64,000 nucleotides of DNA from Alteromonadaceae bacterium BrNp21-10 (GTDB taxonomy: Bacteria; Pseudomonadota; Gammaproteobacteria; Enterobacterales; Alteromonadaceae): the NCBI GenBank assembly GCA_030418115.1, contig JAUHQD010000001.1, positions 620,001 to 684,000 on the forward strand. Direction: 5' to 3'. The translations under genes and the position numbers were made by a program. The notes under the pieces were generated by a model. It searched no databases and was not told the DNA's origin. It saw only the letters and a list, made by a program, of their open reading frames with translations. Below, one piece after another: positions 36,899-47,403 of the stretch. Within the stretch, counting starts at the first letter, position 1; every line of letters begins with the position of its first letter.

Positions 36899-38389
36899 AT
36901 GAAGACTGTTAAACAACTTATCAATGGCGCTTTTTCAACGTCAAGCTCAAAGCAAACTATTAAGGTGACTAATCCAGCTAACAATCAAGTGATAGCTGAA
37001 TTGCCTTGTACCACAGAAACAGAAATGTTGATGGCGATAGAAAGTGCCAAGGTCGCGTTTGAATTATGGCGTGAGGTGCCGGTTTTAGAGCGTGCTCGAG
37101 TAATGATGCGTTATCAAGCTTTGCTTAAAGAACATCATGATGAGCTCGCGACCATCCTCAGCCAAGAAACCGGTAAAACTTTTGCAGATGCTAAAGGTGA
37201 CGTATGGCGTGGTATTGAAGTTGTAGAACAAGCCATGAATGTGCCAGCGATGATGATGGGGGAGACGGTTGAAAATGTTGCAGCAGGCATTGATACCAAT
37301 AGCTATATTCAACCTTTAGGTGTTTGTGTTGGTATTACGCCGTTTAATTTCCCTGCCATGATCCCTTTATGGATGTTTCCTTTGGCCATTGCTTGCGGCA
37401 ATACCTTTATTTTAAAACCCTCTGAACAAGACCCCATGACGCCTATGCGTTTAGCCGAACTATTTATGCAAGCTGGTTGCCCTAATGGGGTGTTGAATGT
37501 GGTGCATGGCGGTAAAGAACAAGTGAATCAATTGCTCACCCATGAGGATACGCGAACGGTGTCTTTTGTAGGATCGGTGGCCGTTGGCCAACATATTTAT
37601 AAAACCGCTACTAGCTATATGAAGCGCGCACAATGTTTTGCTGGGGCTAAAAATCACTCGGTTATCATGCCCGATGCCAATAAGTCACAGGTGATTAGTA
37701 ATTTAGTCGGTGCCAGCGTGGGCGCAGCAGGACAACGCTGTATGGCCATATCAGTGGCGGTGTTTGTCGGCAGTGCTAAAGAGTGGATTGAAGAATTAGC
37801 CGCCGAAATCGCCAAAGTAAAACCGGGATTATGGGATGATGAAGATGCCGGTTTTGGGCCATTAATTAGTCCACAAGCCAAAGCACGCGTGTTGTCACTT
37901 ATTGCCGAGGGTAAGCAACAGGGCGCCGAATGTTTGGTGGACGGTAGTGACTTTATTTTAGCCGGCTATGAGCAGGGTAACTGGATTGGCCCTACGGTGT
38001 TTTCAGATGTGACTGAGAGGATGTCCATTTACCAGCAAGAAATTTTTGGTCCGGTGCTGTGTTGCATGTGTGTTGATACCTTAGATGAGGCGTTAGCCTT
38101 AGTTAATCGTAATCCATACGGTAACGGCACGTCTATTTTTACTGCCAGTGGTGCCGCCGCCAGAGAATATCAGCACCGCGTTGAAGTGGGCCAAGTGGGG
38201 GTTAATGTACCTATTCCGGTACCTTTGCCATTCTTCTCATTTACCGGTTGGAAAAACTCTTTCTACGGCGATCTACATGCCTATGGCAAACAAGCTATTC
38301 GTTTTTATACGGAAACCAAAACCGTAACCTCACGTTGGTTTGACGACGAAGTGGTACATAGCCCTAATTTAACCATTAACTTGCGTTAA
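36899..38389 (+). CDS. mmsA: Methylmalonate-semialdehyde dehydrogenase (CoA-acylating)
   Basis: The 496-residue aldehyde dehydrogenase has [16 protein letters not shown] near 141, [10 protein letters not shown] and the catalytic cysteine in [14 protein letters not shown]. It lacks the usual GGK(S)P glutamate motif, as MmsA enzymes do. It converts methylmalonate semialdehyde to propionyl-CoA in valine degradation. It is the first gene of a five-gene operon and is probably under LiuR control. Confidence 0.94.
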   Translation: MKTVKQLINGAFSTSSSKQTIKVTNPANNQVIAELPCTTETEMLMAIESAKVAFELWREVPVLERARVMMRYQALLKEHHDELATILSQETGKTFADAKGDVWRGIEVVEQAMNVPAMMMGETVENVAAGIDTNSYIQPLGVCVGITPFNFPAMIPLWMFPLAIACGNTFILKPSEQDPMTPMRLAELFMQAGCPNGVLNVVHGGKEQVNQLLTHEDTRTVSFVGSVAVGQHIYKTATSYMKRAQCFAGAKNHSVIMPDANKSQVISNLVGASVGAAGQRCMAISVAVFVGSAKEWIEELAAEIAKVKPGLWDDEDAGFGPLISPQAKARVLSLIAEGKQQGAECLVDGSDFILAGYEQGNWIGPTVFSDVTERMSIYQQEIFGPVLCCMCVDTLDEALALVNRNPYGNGTSIFTASGAAAREYQHRVEVGQVGVNVPIPVPLPFFSFTGWKNSFYGDLHAYGKQAIRFYTETKTVTSRWFDDEVVHSPNLTINLR

Positions 38390-38399
38390 GGATGTGCAT

Positions 38400-39557
38400 A
38401 TGGATTTTAATTTAAATGAAGATCAACGAGCCTTTATCAGCACCGCTCGTCAATTTTCCAAACAGGAATTAGCGCCTAATGCCGCTGGGTGGGATAAAGA
38501 ACATTACTTTCCTAAAGACGTGATTCAACGGGCTGGCGAATTAGGTTTTTGCGGCTTGTATGCTCCAGAAAAAGCCGGCGGTTTAGGACTGTCGCGCTTG
38601 GACTCTTCGCTTATTTTTGAGCAATTGGCCATGGGTTGTACCACCACTACGGCAATGATGACCATCCACAATATGGCCACGTGGATGGTAGCGACGTGGG
38701 CGACAGAACAAATTAAACAACAATGGTGTGATGAGCTGATCAGTGGGCAGAAACTTGCTTCCTATTGCTTAACTGAGCCAGGTAGTGGCTCGGATGCCGC
38801 TTCATTGAGTACCACTGCGGTTAAGCAAGGCGAAACCTATATTTTAAACGGATCTAAAGTGTTTATCTCTGGCGCCGGCGAAACCGAATTATTAGTAGTA
38901 ATGGCACGTACCGGTGAAGCCGGGCCCAAGGGCATATCTGCTTTTGCGGTACCTGCGGATATCGAGGGTGTTATCTACGGTAAAGCCGAAGAAAAAATGG
39001 GCTGGCATGCTCAGCCTACAAGGCAAATCACCTTTGAAAATGTCGCTATACCTGTAGCGAATTTATTAGGACAAGAAGGTCAAGGCTTTACTATGGCGAT
39101 GAAAGGATTGGATGGTGGAAGGATTAATATTGCTACTTGTTCCATCGGCACCGCTCAACAGGCATTGAATACGGCTGTGGGTTATATGCAAGAGCGTAAA
39201 CAATTCGGTAAGCCGTTAGCAGCGTTTCAGGCATTACAGTTTAAAATCGCTGACATGACAACGGAGCTAGTGGCAGCAAGGCAACTGACTAGAATGGCTG
39301 CCTTTAAATTAGATAATAACGATGTTGATGCCACTAGTTACTGCGCGATGGCTAAACGTTTTGCTACCGACGTGGGTTTTACAGTATGTAACGAGGCGCT
39401 ACAGATTCATGGTGGCTACGGTTATATTCAAGAATATCCATTGGAGCGCTATGTACGTGATGTGCGAGTACATCAAATACTGGAAGGTACCAATGAAATA
39501 ATGCGCTTAATTATTGGCCGTCGTGCCTTAACCGAAATGGCTGGCGAGTTGCTTTAA
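38400..39557 (+). CDS. Acyl-CoA dehydrogenase (isobutyryl-/2-methylbutyryl-CoA dehydrogenase-like)
   Basis: The 385-residue enzyme has CLTEPGSGSDAASL, KVFISGAGETELLV and HGGYGYIQEYPLERYVRDVRV. I chose the ATG at 38400 because AAGGA lies 7 nt upstream; an in-frame GTG exists at 38394. In the valine operon it would oxidise isobutyryl-CoA to methacrylyl-CoA and perhaps 2-methylbutyryl-CoA. It corresponds to the gene called ivdC in Shewanella. It starts 10 bp after mmsA. Confidence 0.9.
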   Translation: MDFNLNEDQRAFISTARQFSKQELAPNAAGWDKEHYFPKDVIQRAGELGFCGLYAPEKAGGLGLSRLDSSLIFEQLAMGCTTTTAMMTIHNMATWMVATWATEQIKQQWCDELISGQKLASYCLTEPGSGSDAASLSTTAVKQGETYILNGSKVFISGAGETELLVVMARTGEAGPKGISAFAVPADIEGVIYGKAEEKMGWHAQPTRQITFENVAIPVANLLGQEGQGFTMAMKGLDGGRINIATCSIGTAQQALNTAVGYMQERKQFGKPLAAFQALQFKIADMTTELVAARQLTRMAAFKLDNNDVDATSYCAMAKRFATDVGFTVCNEALQIHGGYGYIQEYPLERYVRDVRVHQILEGTNEIMRLIIGRRALTEMAGELL

Positions 39558-39616
39558 ATAAATTTCGTACACGGATTAACTCAAACCGCAGATTTGCAAA
39601 TAAAGGGTAGGTATAA

Positions 39617-40747
39617 GTGAGCGATAAAGTTCTTTTTTCTCGAATTAGTGCAGCCAATGGTAAAAAGATTGGCCATGCGCGATTAAATAAACCGCAATCA
39701 CTGAATGCGTTAGACATTGATATGGTCAGGGCGTTAATGGCCATGTTGTTGGAGTGGCAGCAAGATCCACAGATCGTAGCAGTGTTTGTTGATGGAGCTG
39801 GCGAGAAAGCCTTCTGTGCCGGCGGTGATGTGGTGGCGATGCATAGCGTTATGAAAAAGGCACCTGCCACCGTCCCTTTGGATGTTGTCACCTTTTTTAC
39901 CGAAGAATATCGACTTGATTACCTTATTCACACTTATGCTAAGCCTATTATTGCGTGGGGTAGTGGCGTTGTCATGGGCGGTGGTCTTGGGCTGTTTGCT
40001 GGTGCCAGTCATCGGATAGTGACTGAAACATCTCGTGTCGCTATGCCCGAAATAAGTATTGGTTTATATCCGGATGTAGGTGGTAGTTGGTTTTTAAACC
40101 AAATGCCCGAGGGCATGGGATTGTTTCTAGGCCTAACCGCTGCCAGCGTGAATGCCGCAGATATGCTGACTATTAAGTTAGCTGACTATTTTGTTGCTGA
40201 TGCCGCCAAAGATGATTTTTTAATTGGTTTAGCGTCGGTTAATTGGGACGCTATCGACTCTAGTCAACAGCAAAAATGTACGGCGCTGTGTCATCGCTTC
40301 CAAAAGTTGTATCAAAGTGGGTTACCGGCCCCGATTGTTACTCTGCAACAAGACTTGATTGCTGCTTGTACTCAGGATAACGATGTCGAACTGGTAGTGA
40401 ATAATATTCTAAACCTACCTTGCCAAGAAATTAAATGGTTGCAGAAAGCGCAAAAAACCTTGGCAGAGGGCTCTAAGTTAACTGCGGCGATTGTTTTTGA
40501 ACAACTACAACGGGCTAAAACAATGACGTTAGCGGACTGTTTTCGCATGGAGCTGACCTTGTCTTGTCGTTGTGCTCAACTAGGTGAATTTCAAGAAGGG
40601 GTGAGAGCGTTGCTAATCGATAAAGATCGTAATCCCAAATGGCAATATCCGTCCATCAAAGACATCACTCCAGAGTTAATCACGCAGTGTTTTGCACCAT
40701 TGTGGTCACCCTCATCACATCCCCTATGTAATTTAGAAAAGAGTTAA
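39617..40747 (+). CDS. 3-hydroxyisobutyryl-CoA hydrolase
   Basis: The 376-residue crotonase-superfamily protein has KAFCAGGDVVAMH and the GVVMGGGLGLFAGASHR oxyanion region, with the extended C-terminus of the HIBCH family. It releases free 3-hydroxyisobutyrate from its CoA ester. Its start is GTG with a GGGTAGG site upstream. The size and C-terminal tail rule out the missing methacrylyl-CoA hydratase, so the gap in the operon remains. The Shewanella counterpart is ivdE. Confidence 0.88.
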   Translation: MSDKVLFSRISAANGKKIGHARLNKPQSLNALDIDMVRALMAMLLEWQQDPQIVAVFVDGAGEKAFCAGGDVVAMHSVMKKAPATVPLDVVTFFTEEYRLDYLIHTYAKPIIAWGSGVVMGGGLGLFAGASHRIVTETSRVAMPEISIGLYPDVGGSWFLNQMPEGMGLFLGLTAASVNAADMLTIKLADYFVADAAKDDFLIGLASVNWDAIDSSQQQKCTALCHRFQKLYQSGLPAPIVTLQQDLIAACTQDNDVELVVNNILNLPCQEIKWLQKAQKTLAEGSKLTAAIVFEQLQRAKTMTLADCFRMELTLSCRCAQLGEFQEGVRALLIDKDRNPKWQYPSIKDITPELITQCFAPLWSPSSHPLCNLEKS

Positions 40748-40767
40748 AAGTGAATTAGGAACTGTAT

Positions 40768-41655
40768 ATGAATAATCACTACGCTTTTATCGGATTAGGC
40801 AATATGGGCTTACCCATGGCCAAAAACTTGCTGAAAAACGGTTGTCATCTCAGTGTGTTTGACTTGGTCGATACTGCCATGGATGAGTTGGTTGCTCATG
40901 GTGCGGTGAAAGCTGAATCAGCCGTAGCTGCCGTCGATGGTGCTGATGTGGTGATATCCATGCTGCCTGCTGGAACTCACGTGCAGCAACTTTATCTTGG
41001 TGAGCAGGGGTTACAAAACAAGTTATCAGTTAATACGCTGGTGATTGATTGCAGCACTATAGATAGCCACACCGCGAAAACGGTGGGACAAGCATTAGCA
41101 AAAAACAATATTAAATTTATTGATGCGCCGGTGTCTGGCGGTGTCGGAGGTGCTGCTGCTGGCACATTGACCTTTATTGTCGGTGGCGATAAAGCCCATT
41201 TCGATATGGCTAAACCTATTCTTGAGCATATGGGTAAAAATATCTTTCATGCCGGTGATTTGGGCGCGGGGCAGGTGGCAAAAATCTGCAATAACATGCT
41301 GTTGTCGGTATTGATGACCGCCACCGCAGAAGCCATTCAAATGGGCGTTGATAACGGCCTCGATCCAAAGGTGTTGTCGGATATTATGCTACAAAGCTCA
41401 GGACGTAATTGGACCTTAGAATTGTACAACCCATGCCCGAATGTGATGGAAAATGTTCCCGCTAGTAAAAACTATCAAGGTGGCTTTATGGTGGACCTGA
41501 TGAAAAAAGACTTGGGTTTGGCTATGGAAACCGCCAGTAACAGCAAGTCAATTACGCCTATGGGCGCGTTAGCCAATAGTTTGTACAAAATGCACAGTGC
41601 TCAAGGTCATGGGCAATTAGATTTCTCCAGTATTTTTAAACTGTTTCAGCATTAA
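40768..41655 (+). CDS. mmsB: 3-hydroxyisobutyrate dehydrogenase
   Basis: The 295-residue NAD-dependent enzyme has the Rossmann motif GLGNMGLPMAKNLL, the substrate motif DAPVSGGVGGAAAGTLTF and the catalytic lysine in GQVAKICNNMLL. It oxidises 3-hydroxyisobutyrate to methylmalonate semialdehyde, the MmsA substrate. It is 20 bp downstream of the hydrolase on the same transcript. Confidence 0.95.
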   Translation: MNNHYAFIGLGNMGLPMAKNLLKNGCHLSVFDLVDTAMDELVAHGAVKAESAVAAVDGADVVISMLPAGTHVQQLYLGEQGLQNKLSVNTLVIDCSTIDSHTAKTVGQALAKNNIKFIDAPVSGGVGGAAAGTLTFIVGGDKAHFDMAKPILEHMGKNIFHAGDLGAGQVAKICNNMLLSVLMTATAEAIQMGVDNGLDPKVLSDIMLQSSGRNWTLELYNPCPNVMENVPASKNYQGGFMVDLMKKDLGLAMETASNSKSITPMGALANSLYKMHSAQGHGQLDFSSIFKLFQH

Positions 41656-41685
41656 TATCAGTAATAATAAAAGTAGGTAAAAGAC

Positions 41686-42447
41686 ATGGATCTTAAAGAT
41701 AAAGTCATCGCCATTACCGGTGCCGCTCAGGGCTTAGGTAAGGCCATGGCCATAGCACTTGCCGAGCAAGGCGCACATATTGCCCTTATTGATATGCAGT
41801 TAGATTTATTGGTGGTCACTGCTAAAGAAATTGAGACATTAGGGGTAAAGGCCAAGGTCTATAGTTTTGATGTAACCGATGACATAGCAGTCGAAGCTGG
41901 CTTTGCTAGCATAGCTGACGATTTCGGCCAATTAAACGGGCTGATCAACAGCGCCGGTATTATGCGCGATGGTTTATTACTCAAAGCCAAAGATGGTGTA
42001 GTGACTGAAAAAATGTCCCTGCAACAGTTCACTTCAGTAATGAATGTGAATGTCACCGGCACGTTTTTATGTAGTCGAGAAGCCGCAGCGCAAATGATTG
42101 CCACCAATAGCGATGGTGTGATTATCAATATTTCATCGGTATCACGGGCGGGTAATATGGGACAAACCAATTATTCAGCCTCTAAAGCCGCTGTAGCGAC
42201 CATGACTGTCACTTGGGCTAAGGAGTTAGCCCGATATAACATTCGTACTGCCTGTATCGCTCCTGGCTTGGTAGAAACTGCCATGGCAGCACAAATGCGA
42301 CCAGAAATGCGTGAGATGTTCGTGAAGTCGGTCCCGTTAAGACGATTAGCTGAAGTTGAAGAACTAGGGCATGCCGCGCGGTTTGTTTTTGAAAATGATT
42401 ATTTTACTGGCCGTACTATTGAATTGGATGGTGGTACTCGAATCTAA
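41686..42447 (+). CDS. Short-chain dehydrogenase/reductase (3-hydroxyacyl-CoA dehydrogenase-like)
   Basis: The 253-residue SDR has TGAAQGLGKA, INSAGI and the YSASK active site. The operon position matches the Shewanella gene ivdG, proposed to act on 2-methyl-3-hydroxybutyryl-CoA in isoleucine degradation. It is the last gene of the operon. FabG-like activity cannot be ruled out from sequence alone. Confidence 0.87.
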   Translation: MDLKDKVIAITGAAQGLGKAMAIALAEQGAHIALIDMQLDLLVVTAKEIETLGVKAKVYSFDVTDDIAVEAGFASIADDFGQLNGLINSAGIMRDGLLLKAKDGVVTEKMSLQQFTSVMNVNVTGTFLCSREAAAQMIATNSDGVIINISSVSRAGNMGQTNYSASKAAVATMTVTWAKELARYNIRTACIAPGLVETAMAAQMRPEMREMFVKSVPLRRLAEVEELGHAARFVFENDYFTGRTIELDGGTRI

Positions 42448-42470
42448 CTTTCGTCATAAGTATTGCTGAT

Positions 42471-42493
42471 ACTAGTGGCCTCGGGCTGCTAGT
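42471..42493 (+). terminator. possible weak terminator of the mmsA operon
   Basis: ACTAGTGGC can pair with GCTGCTAGT using two wobble pairs around a 5-nt loop, followed by TTATATT. It is located 24 bp after the SDR stop. The stem is imperfect and the T run short. Confidence 0.35.
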
Positions 42494-42596
42494 TTATATT
42501 GCATGTCCGCTGCTATTACAAAACACTTTCTTTGCAACCCGCTGGGCAGATTGGTATTCTGCGCGCCAATTCATTGCTTAATAAAGTTTTTTATCC

Positions 42597-43454
42597 ATGT
42601 GGAATTGTCCTGCTTGCCACGCACCTTTAGCCCTTGAGCTAAGTCTCAATCAACACCAGCGCCAATGGCAATGCGAAACTGGTCATAGCTATGATGTGGC
42701 TAAAGAAGGTTATGTGAACTTAATGTTGGCTAACCAAAAAAATTCCAAAGAGCCCGGTGATAACAAAGCGATGATTAACGCGCGACGGGCATTTTTAGAT
42801 CAAGGCTATTATCAGCCATTAGCAGAACAACTGGCGCAACTCATTGAGCAATATTGCCCAACTGAAACGCTCAACATTTACGATGCCGGCTGTGGTGAAG
42901 GTTATTATCTTAATCATATTCAGCAGGTTTTGTTGCAGACGAAAACAGCAGATAGAACAATAGTGGCACAGGGCAGTGACATTGCTAAAGTTGCAGTACA
43001 AAAAGCCGCTAAAAAGTATCCGCAAAGTCAGTTTGCGGTGGCCAGTAGTTTCCATCTGCCTATTGGGAGTAGGAGTATTGATGCCCTTATCCAAGTGTTT
43101 GCGCCGTTGTCGGAAATCGAAGTGTATCGCGCCCTTAAAAACGGCGGCATTTGGTTGTCAGTGAACCCAGCTGCAGAGCACTTATGGCAGTTAAAACAAG
43201 CCTTATATGACACGCCGCAGCCCTTTGTTGTAGAAGAGGTGAAGGCTGAAGGTTTAACGCCATGCTATCAACAAACATTACAATTTGCTATTCACATTGA
43301 TGATCCACAACAGCGTCAGCACCTATTAGCCATGACGCCTTACTATTGGTCCACTCCAAAAGAAAAGTTACCGCAGGTATTAGCAGCCATGGCCAATTTG
43401 ACGATTGCCTTTGATATTCAAGTGCAAATTAAGCAGGGCCAAACAGATGCATAA
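42597..43454 (+). CDS. rlmA: 23S rRNA (guanine-745-N1)-methyltransferase
   Basis: The 285-residue protein has an N-terminal zinc finger (CPACHAPL with CETGHSYDVAKEGYVNL) and a SAM-binding motif in YDAGCGEGYY. This order defines RlmA/RrmA, which methylates G745 of 23S rRNA. No clear Shine-Dalgarno precedes the ATG. Its end overlaps gmhB by 8 bp, so the two are co-transcribed. Confidence 0.92.
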   Translation: MWNCPACHAPLALELSLNQHQRQWQCETGHSYDVAKEGYVNLMLANQKNSKEPGDNKAMINARRAFLDQGYYQPLAEQLAQLIEQYCPTETLNIYDAGCGEGYYLNHIQQVLLQTKTADRTIVAQGSDIAKVAVQKAAKKYPQSQFAVASSFHLPIGSRSIDALIQVFAPLSEIEVYRALKNGGIWLSVNPAAEHLWQLKQALYDTPQPFVVEEVKAEGLTPCYQQTLQFAIHIDDPQQRQHLLAMTPYYWSTPKEKLPQVLAAMANLTIAFDIQVQIKQGQTDA

Positions 43455-43989
43455 GGCGGTATTTTTAGACCGTGATGGCGTAATTAACGTCGACCATGGT
43501 TACATTGTTAAGCCCAGCGAATTTGAGTTTATTGATGGCGTAATTGAAGCCTGTAAAGCGTTACAGCAACAGGGATATAGGTTGGTGATAGTGACCAATC
43601 AGTCCGGGGTTGCTCGTGGTTATTACAACGAAGATGACGTGCAGCAATTGCATGTATGGCTACACCAGCAATTTACTGCCCATGATGTTGAGATTGCGGG
43701 CATATATTATTGCCCCCATCATAGTGAAAAAGGTCTAGGTGATTACAAATTGGATTGTGATTGTCGTAAGCCACAGCCGGGGATGTTATTGCGGGCTGCC
43801 AGTGAGTTGGATATCGATTTACAGCAATCAATAATGGTAGGTGATAAAGAGTCTGATTTACAAGCCGGTATCAATGCTGGCGTAGCTCAATGTATTTTGG
43901 TGGGTGATCGTCTTAAATTGTCTCGCCTCGCTAGCGCCCGTTATGCCAATTTACTTGAGTGGCAACAAGCGTTTAGCAAAGAAAATTAG
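43447..43989 (+). CDS. gmhB: D-glycero-beta-D-manno-heptose 1,7-bisphosphate 7-phosphatase
   Basis: The 180-residue HAD phosphatase has FLDRDGVINVDHGY, VTNQSGVARG and the zinc ligands in CPHHSEKG and DCDCRKP. It acts in ADP-heptose synthesis for lipopolysaccharide. The start at 43447 (ATGCATAA, overlapping the rlmA stop) is preferred because the HAD motif then begins at residue 5. The longer frame from 43405 would add 14 residues unrelated to the family. Confidence 0.93.
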   Translation: MHKAVFLDRDGVINVDHGYIVKPSEFEFIDGVIEACKALQQQGYRLVIVTNQSGVARGYYNEDDVQQLHVWLHQQFTAHDVEIAGIYYCPHHSEKGLGDYKLDCDCRKPQPGMLLRAASELDIDLQQSIMVGDKESDLQAGINAGVAQCILVGDRLKLSRLASARYANLLEWQQAFSKEN

Positions 43990-44001
43990 GGGTTACAGAA
44001 C

Positions 44002-44147
44002 CTAATCTTCTTCATCCCATTTGGCGTTATTATCGGTTTTGTCTTTCAGGCTTGGCATTTTGGTTTTGGCGGTGTCTTTTAGGATCATGATGTTGCCAAA
44101 TATAATTCCCAAAACCACAATGAAGATAACAACAACAATCCAAGTAC

Positions 44148-44151
<4 letters not shown>
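44002..44151 (-). CDS. DUF2897 small membrane protein
   Basis: This 49-residue ORF begins MSTWIVVVIFIVVLGIIFGN, a single membrane helix, and ends in a charged tail DNNAKWDEED. Length, the GNIMILKDTAK segment and the position downstream of the dapE cluster fit DUF2897. Its start overlaps the M15 peptidase stop by ATGA (44148-44151), good evidence that it is translated. Function unknown. Confidence 0.8.
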
Positions 44152-46308
<2,157 letters not shown>

Positions 46309-46836
46309 AGATTTCAATGAGATAAAAACAAAAGAGATGAATAGCCCTATTGTTTCACGCTCCGATTCAAATATAAAGCGTCATGGCAGTATCTTCACCT
46401 GCAACCACTTGCTGATAATAGGCACGTATTCTCGTTATTTTATGACTGTTTGAGTATTGTTATGGGGGGAGATAATCTTCCAAAGGAAAACATCTGCCAG
46501 TAGATGAAGTGACTATATCTATGATCTATATCTATGGTTTTACGGGGTGGGAATAATGGTCTGGAGTAAGTCAGTTAAATTTCAAAGGATAGGTATAAAT
46601 TAACTGAGTATCAGCCTAACACTATAATCAATATGGGCTATTTTTGTAATACAGATTGATTATTTAAGTTTCCGCTCTGAGTGGATTGTGAAGTTATTCT
46701 CTTTTATCCACGTAATCTGTGGATAACCTTGTTGAGTAATTCTGTACATCTATCTAACTTATTAATTTATAAAGATTAATGTTGGTGTATGTTAAATGGT
46801 CAGGCGTTGGTTTTACATACTTTTTGAGGTTGATTA
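46309..46836. other. 528-bp intergenic region
   Basis: The stretch is A+T-rich and contains no convincing ORF; short frames such as one near 46271-46453 have no ribosome site or family resemblance. It should hold the promoters of the dapE cluster and of the VOC gene. The only distinct structure I see is the inverted pair of DnaA-box-like sequences at 46704-46726 and a short CATCT/AGATG palindrome near 46490-46505. Confidence 0.6.
46704..46726. promoter_or_regulatory. inverted pair of DnaA-box-like sites
   Basis: TTATCCAC at 46704-46711 and TGTGGATAA at 46718-46726 face each other across 6 nt. The second matches the strong DnaA box exactly; the first differs only at its ninth base. The site is about 110 bp before the VOC gene. 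It could titrate DnaA or regulate a neighbour. The palindrome could equally be a hairpin, and nothing else here suggests a replication origin. Confidence 0.45.
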
Positions 46837-47217
46837 ATGAGCAAAAATGAAATTGGCAGTGTAAGTTGGCATGATCTTACCGTTACTATGGCAGACGACA
46901 TTAAAAACTTTTATGAGTCCGTCGTTGGTTGGGATAGTCGACCAGTGTCCATGGGAGAATATTTGGATTATTCCATGCAATCACCCACCACTGGTGATGA
47001 TCAGGTGGGTATCTGTCATGCTAGAGGTGCAAACGCCGATTTACCCGCTCAATGGTTAATGTATATTCTGGTGGAGGATGTTGATAAGTCCATTGCCGCC
47101 GTGGAAAAACAAGGCGGCTGTTGTGTGACTGAGATTAAACATTTTAGTGCCACTTCCCGCTATGTGGTTATTCAAGACCCCGCCGGTGCAGTCTGTGCAA
47201 TTTACGATGAGAAATAG
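46837..47217 (+). CDS. VOC (glyoxalase/bleomycin-resistance) family protein
   Basis: The 126-residue protein shows the two beta-alpha-beta-beta-beta modules of the VOC fold, with SWHDLTVTMADDIKNFYESVVGW at the start and VVIQDPAGAVCAIYD at the end. This subgroup often binds small ligands or metals. No substrate is suggested by the neighbours. Confidence 0.82.
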   Translation: MSKNEIGSVSWHDLTVTMADDIKNFYESVVGWDSRPVSMGEYLDYSMQSPTTGDDQVGICHARGANADLPAQWLMYILVEDVDKSIAAVEKQGGCCVTEIKHFSATSRYVVIQDPAGAVCAIYDEK

Positions 47218-47403
47218 ACTCTCGTCATTATCAATGTGTGTAAAAATGATCGCGTTGATGGCTTTAAGTTTAAGGGATAACCATAATAAAGAGTGTTTCC
47301 TTGGGCGACATAAAACTATTAAGTATTTCATTTAGCTGTTAAATTTATATTACATATCATGAATAACTGAAATGAATGTGTTAGTTTTTCAGCCTAAAAC
47401 GGG

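Noticed and set aside
43986-44005. Terminator between gmhB and DUF2897
   Set aside because: TTAGG/CCTAA gives only a short stem with a bulge and overlaps the DUF2897 stop; not convincing.
46704-46726. Replication origin
   Set aside because: Only two boxes, no A+T-rich 13-mers and no origin-linked genes such as dnaA, dnaN, gidA or parAB nearby.
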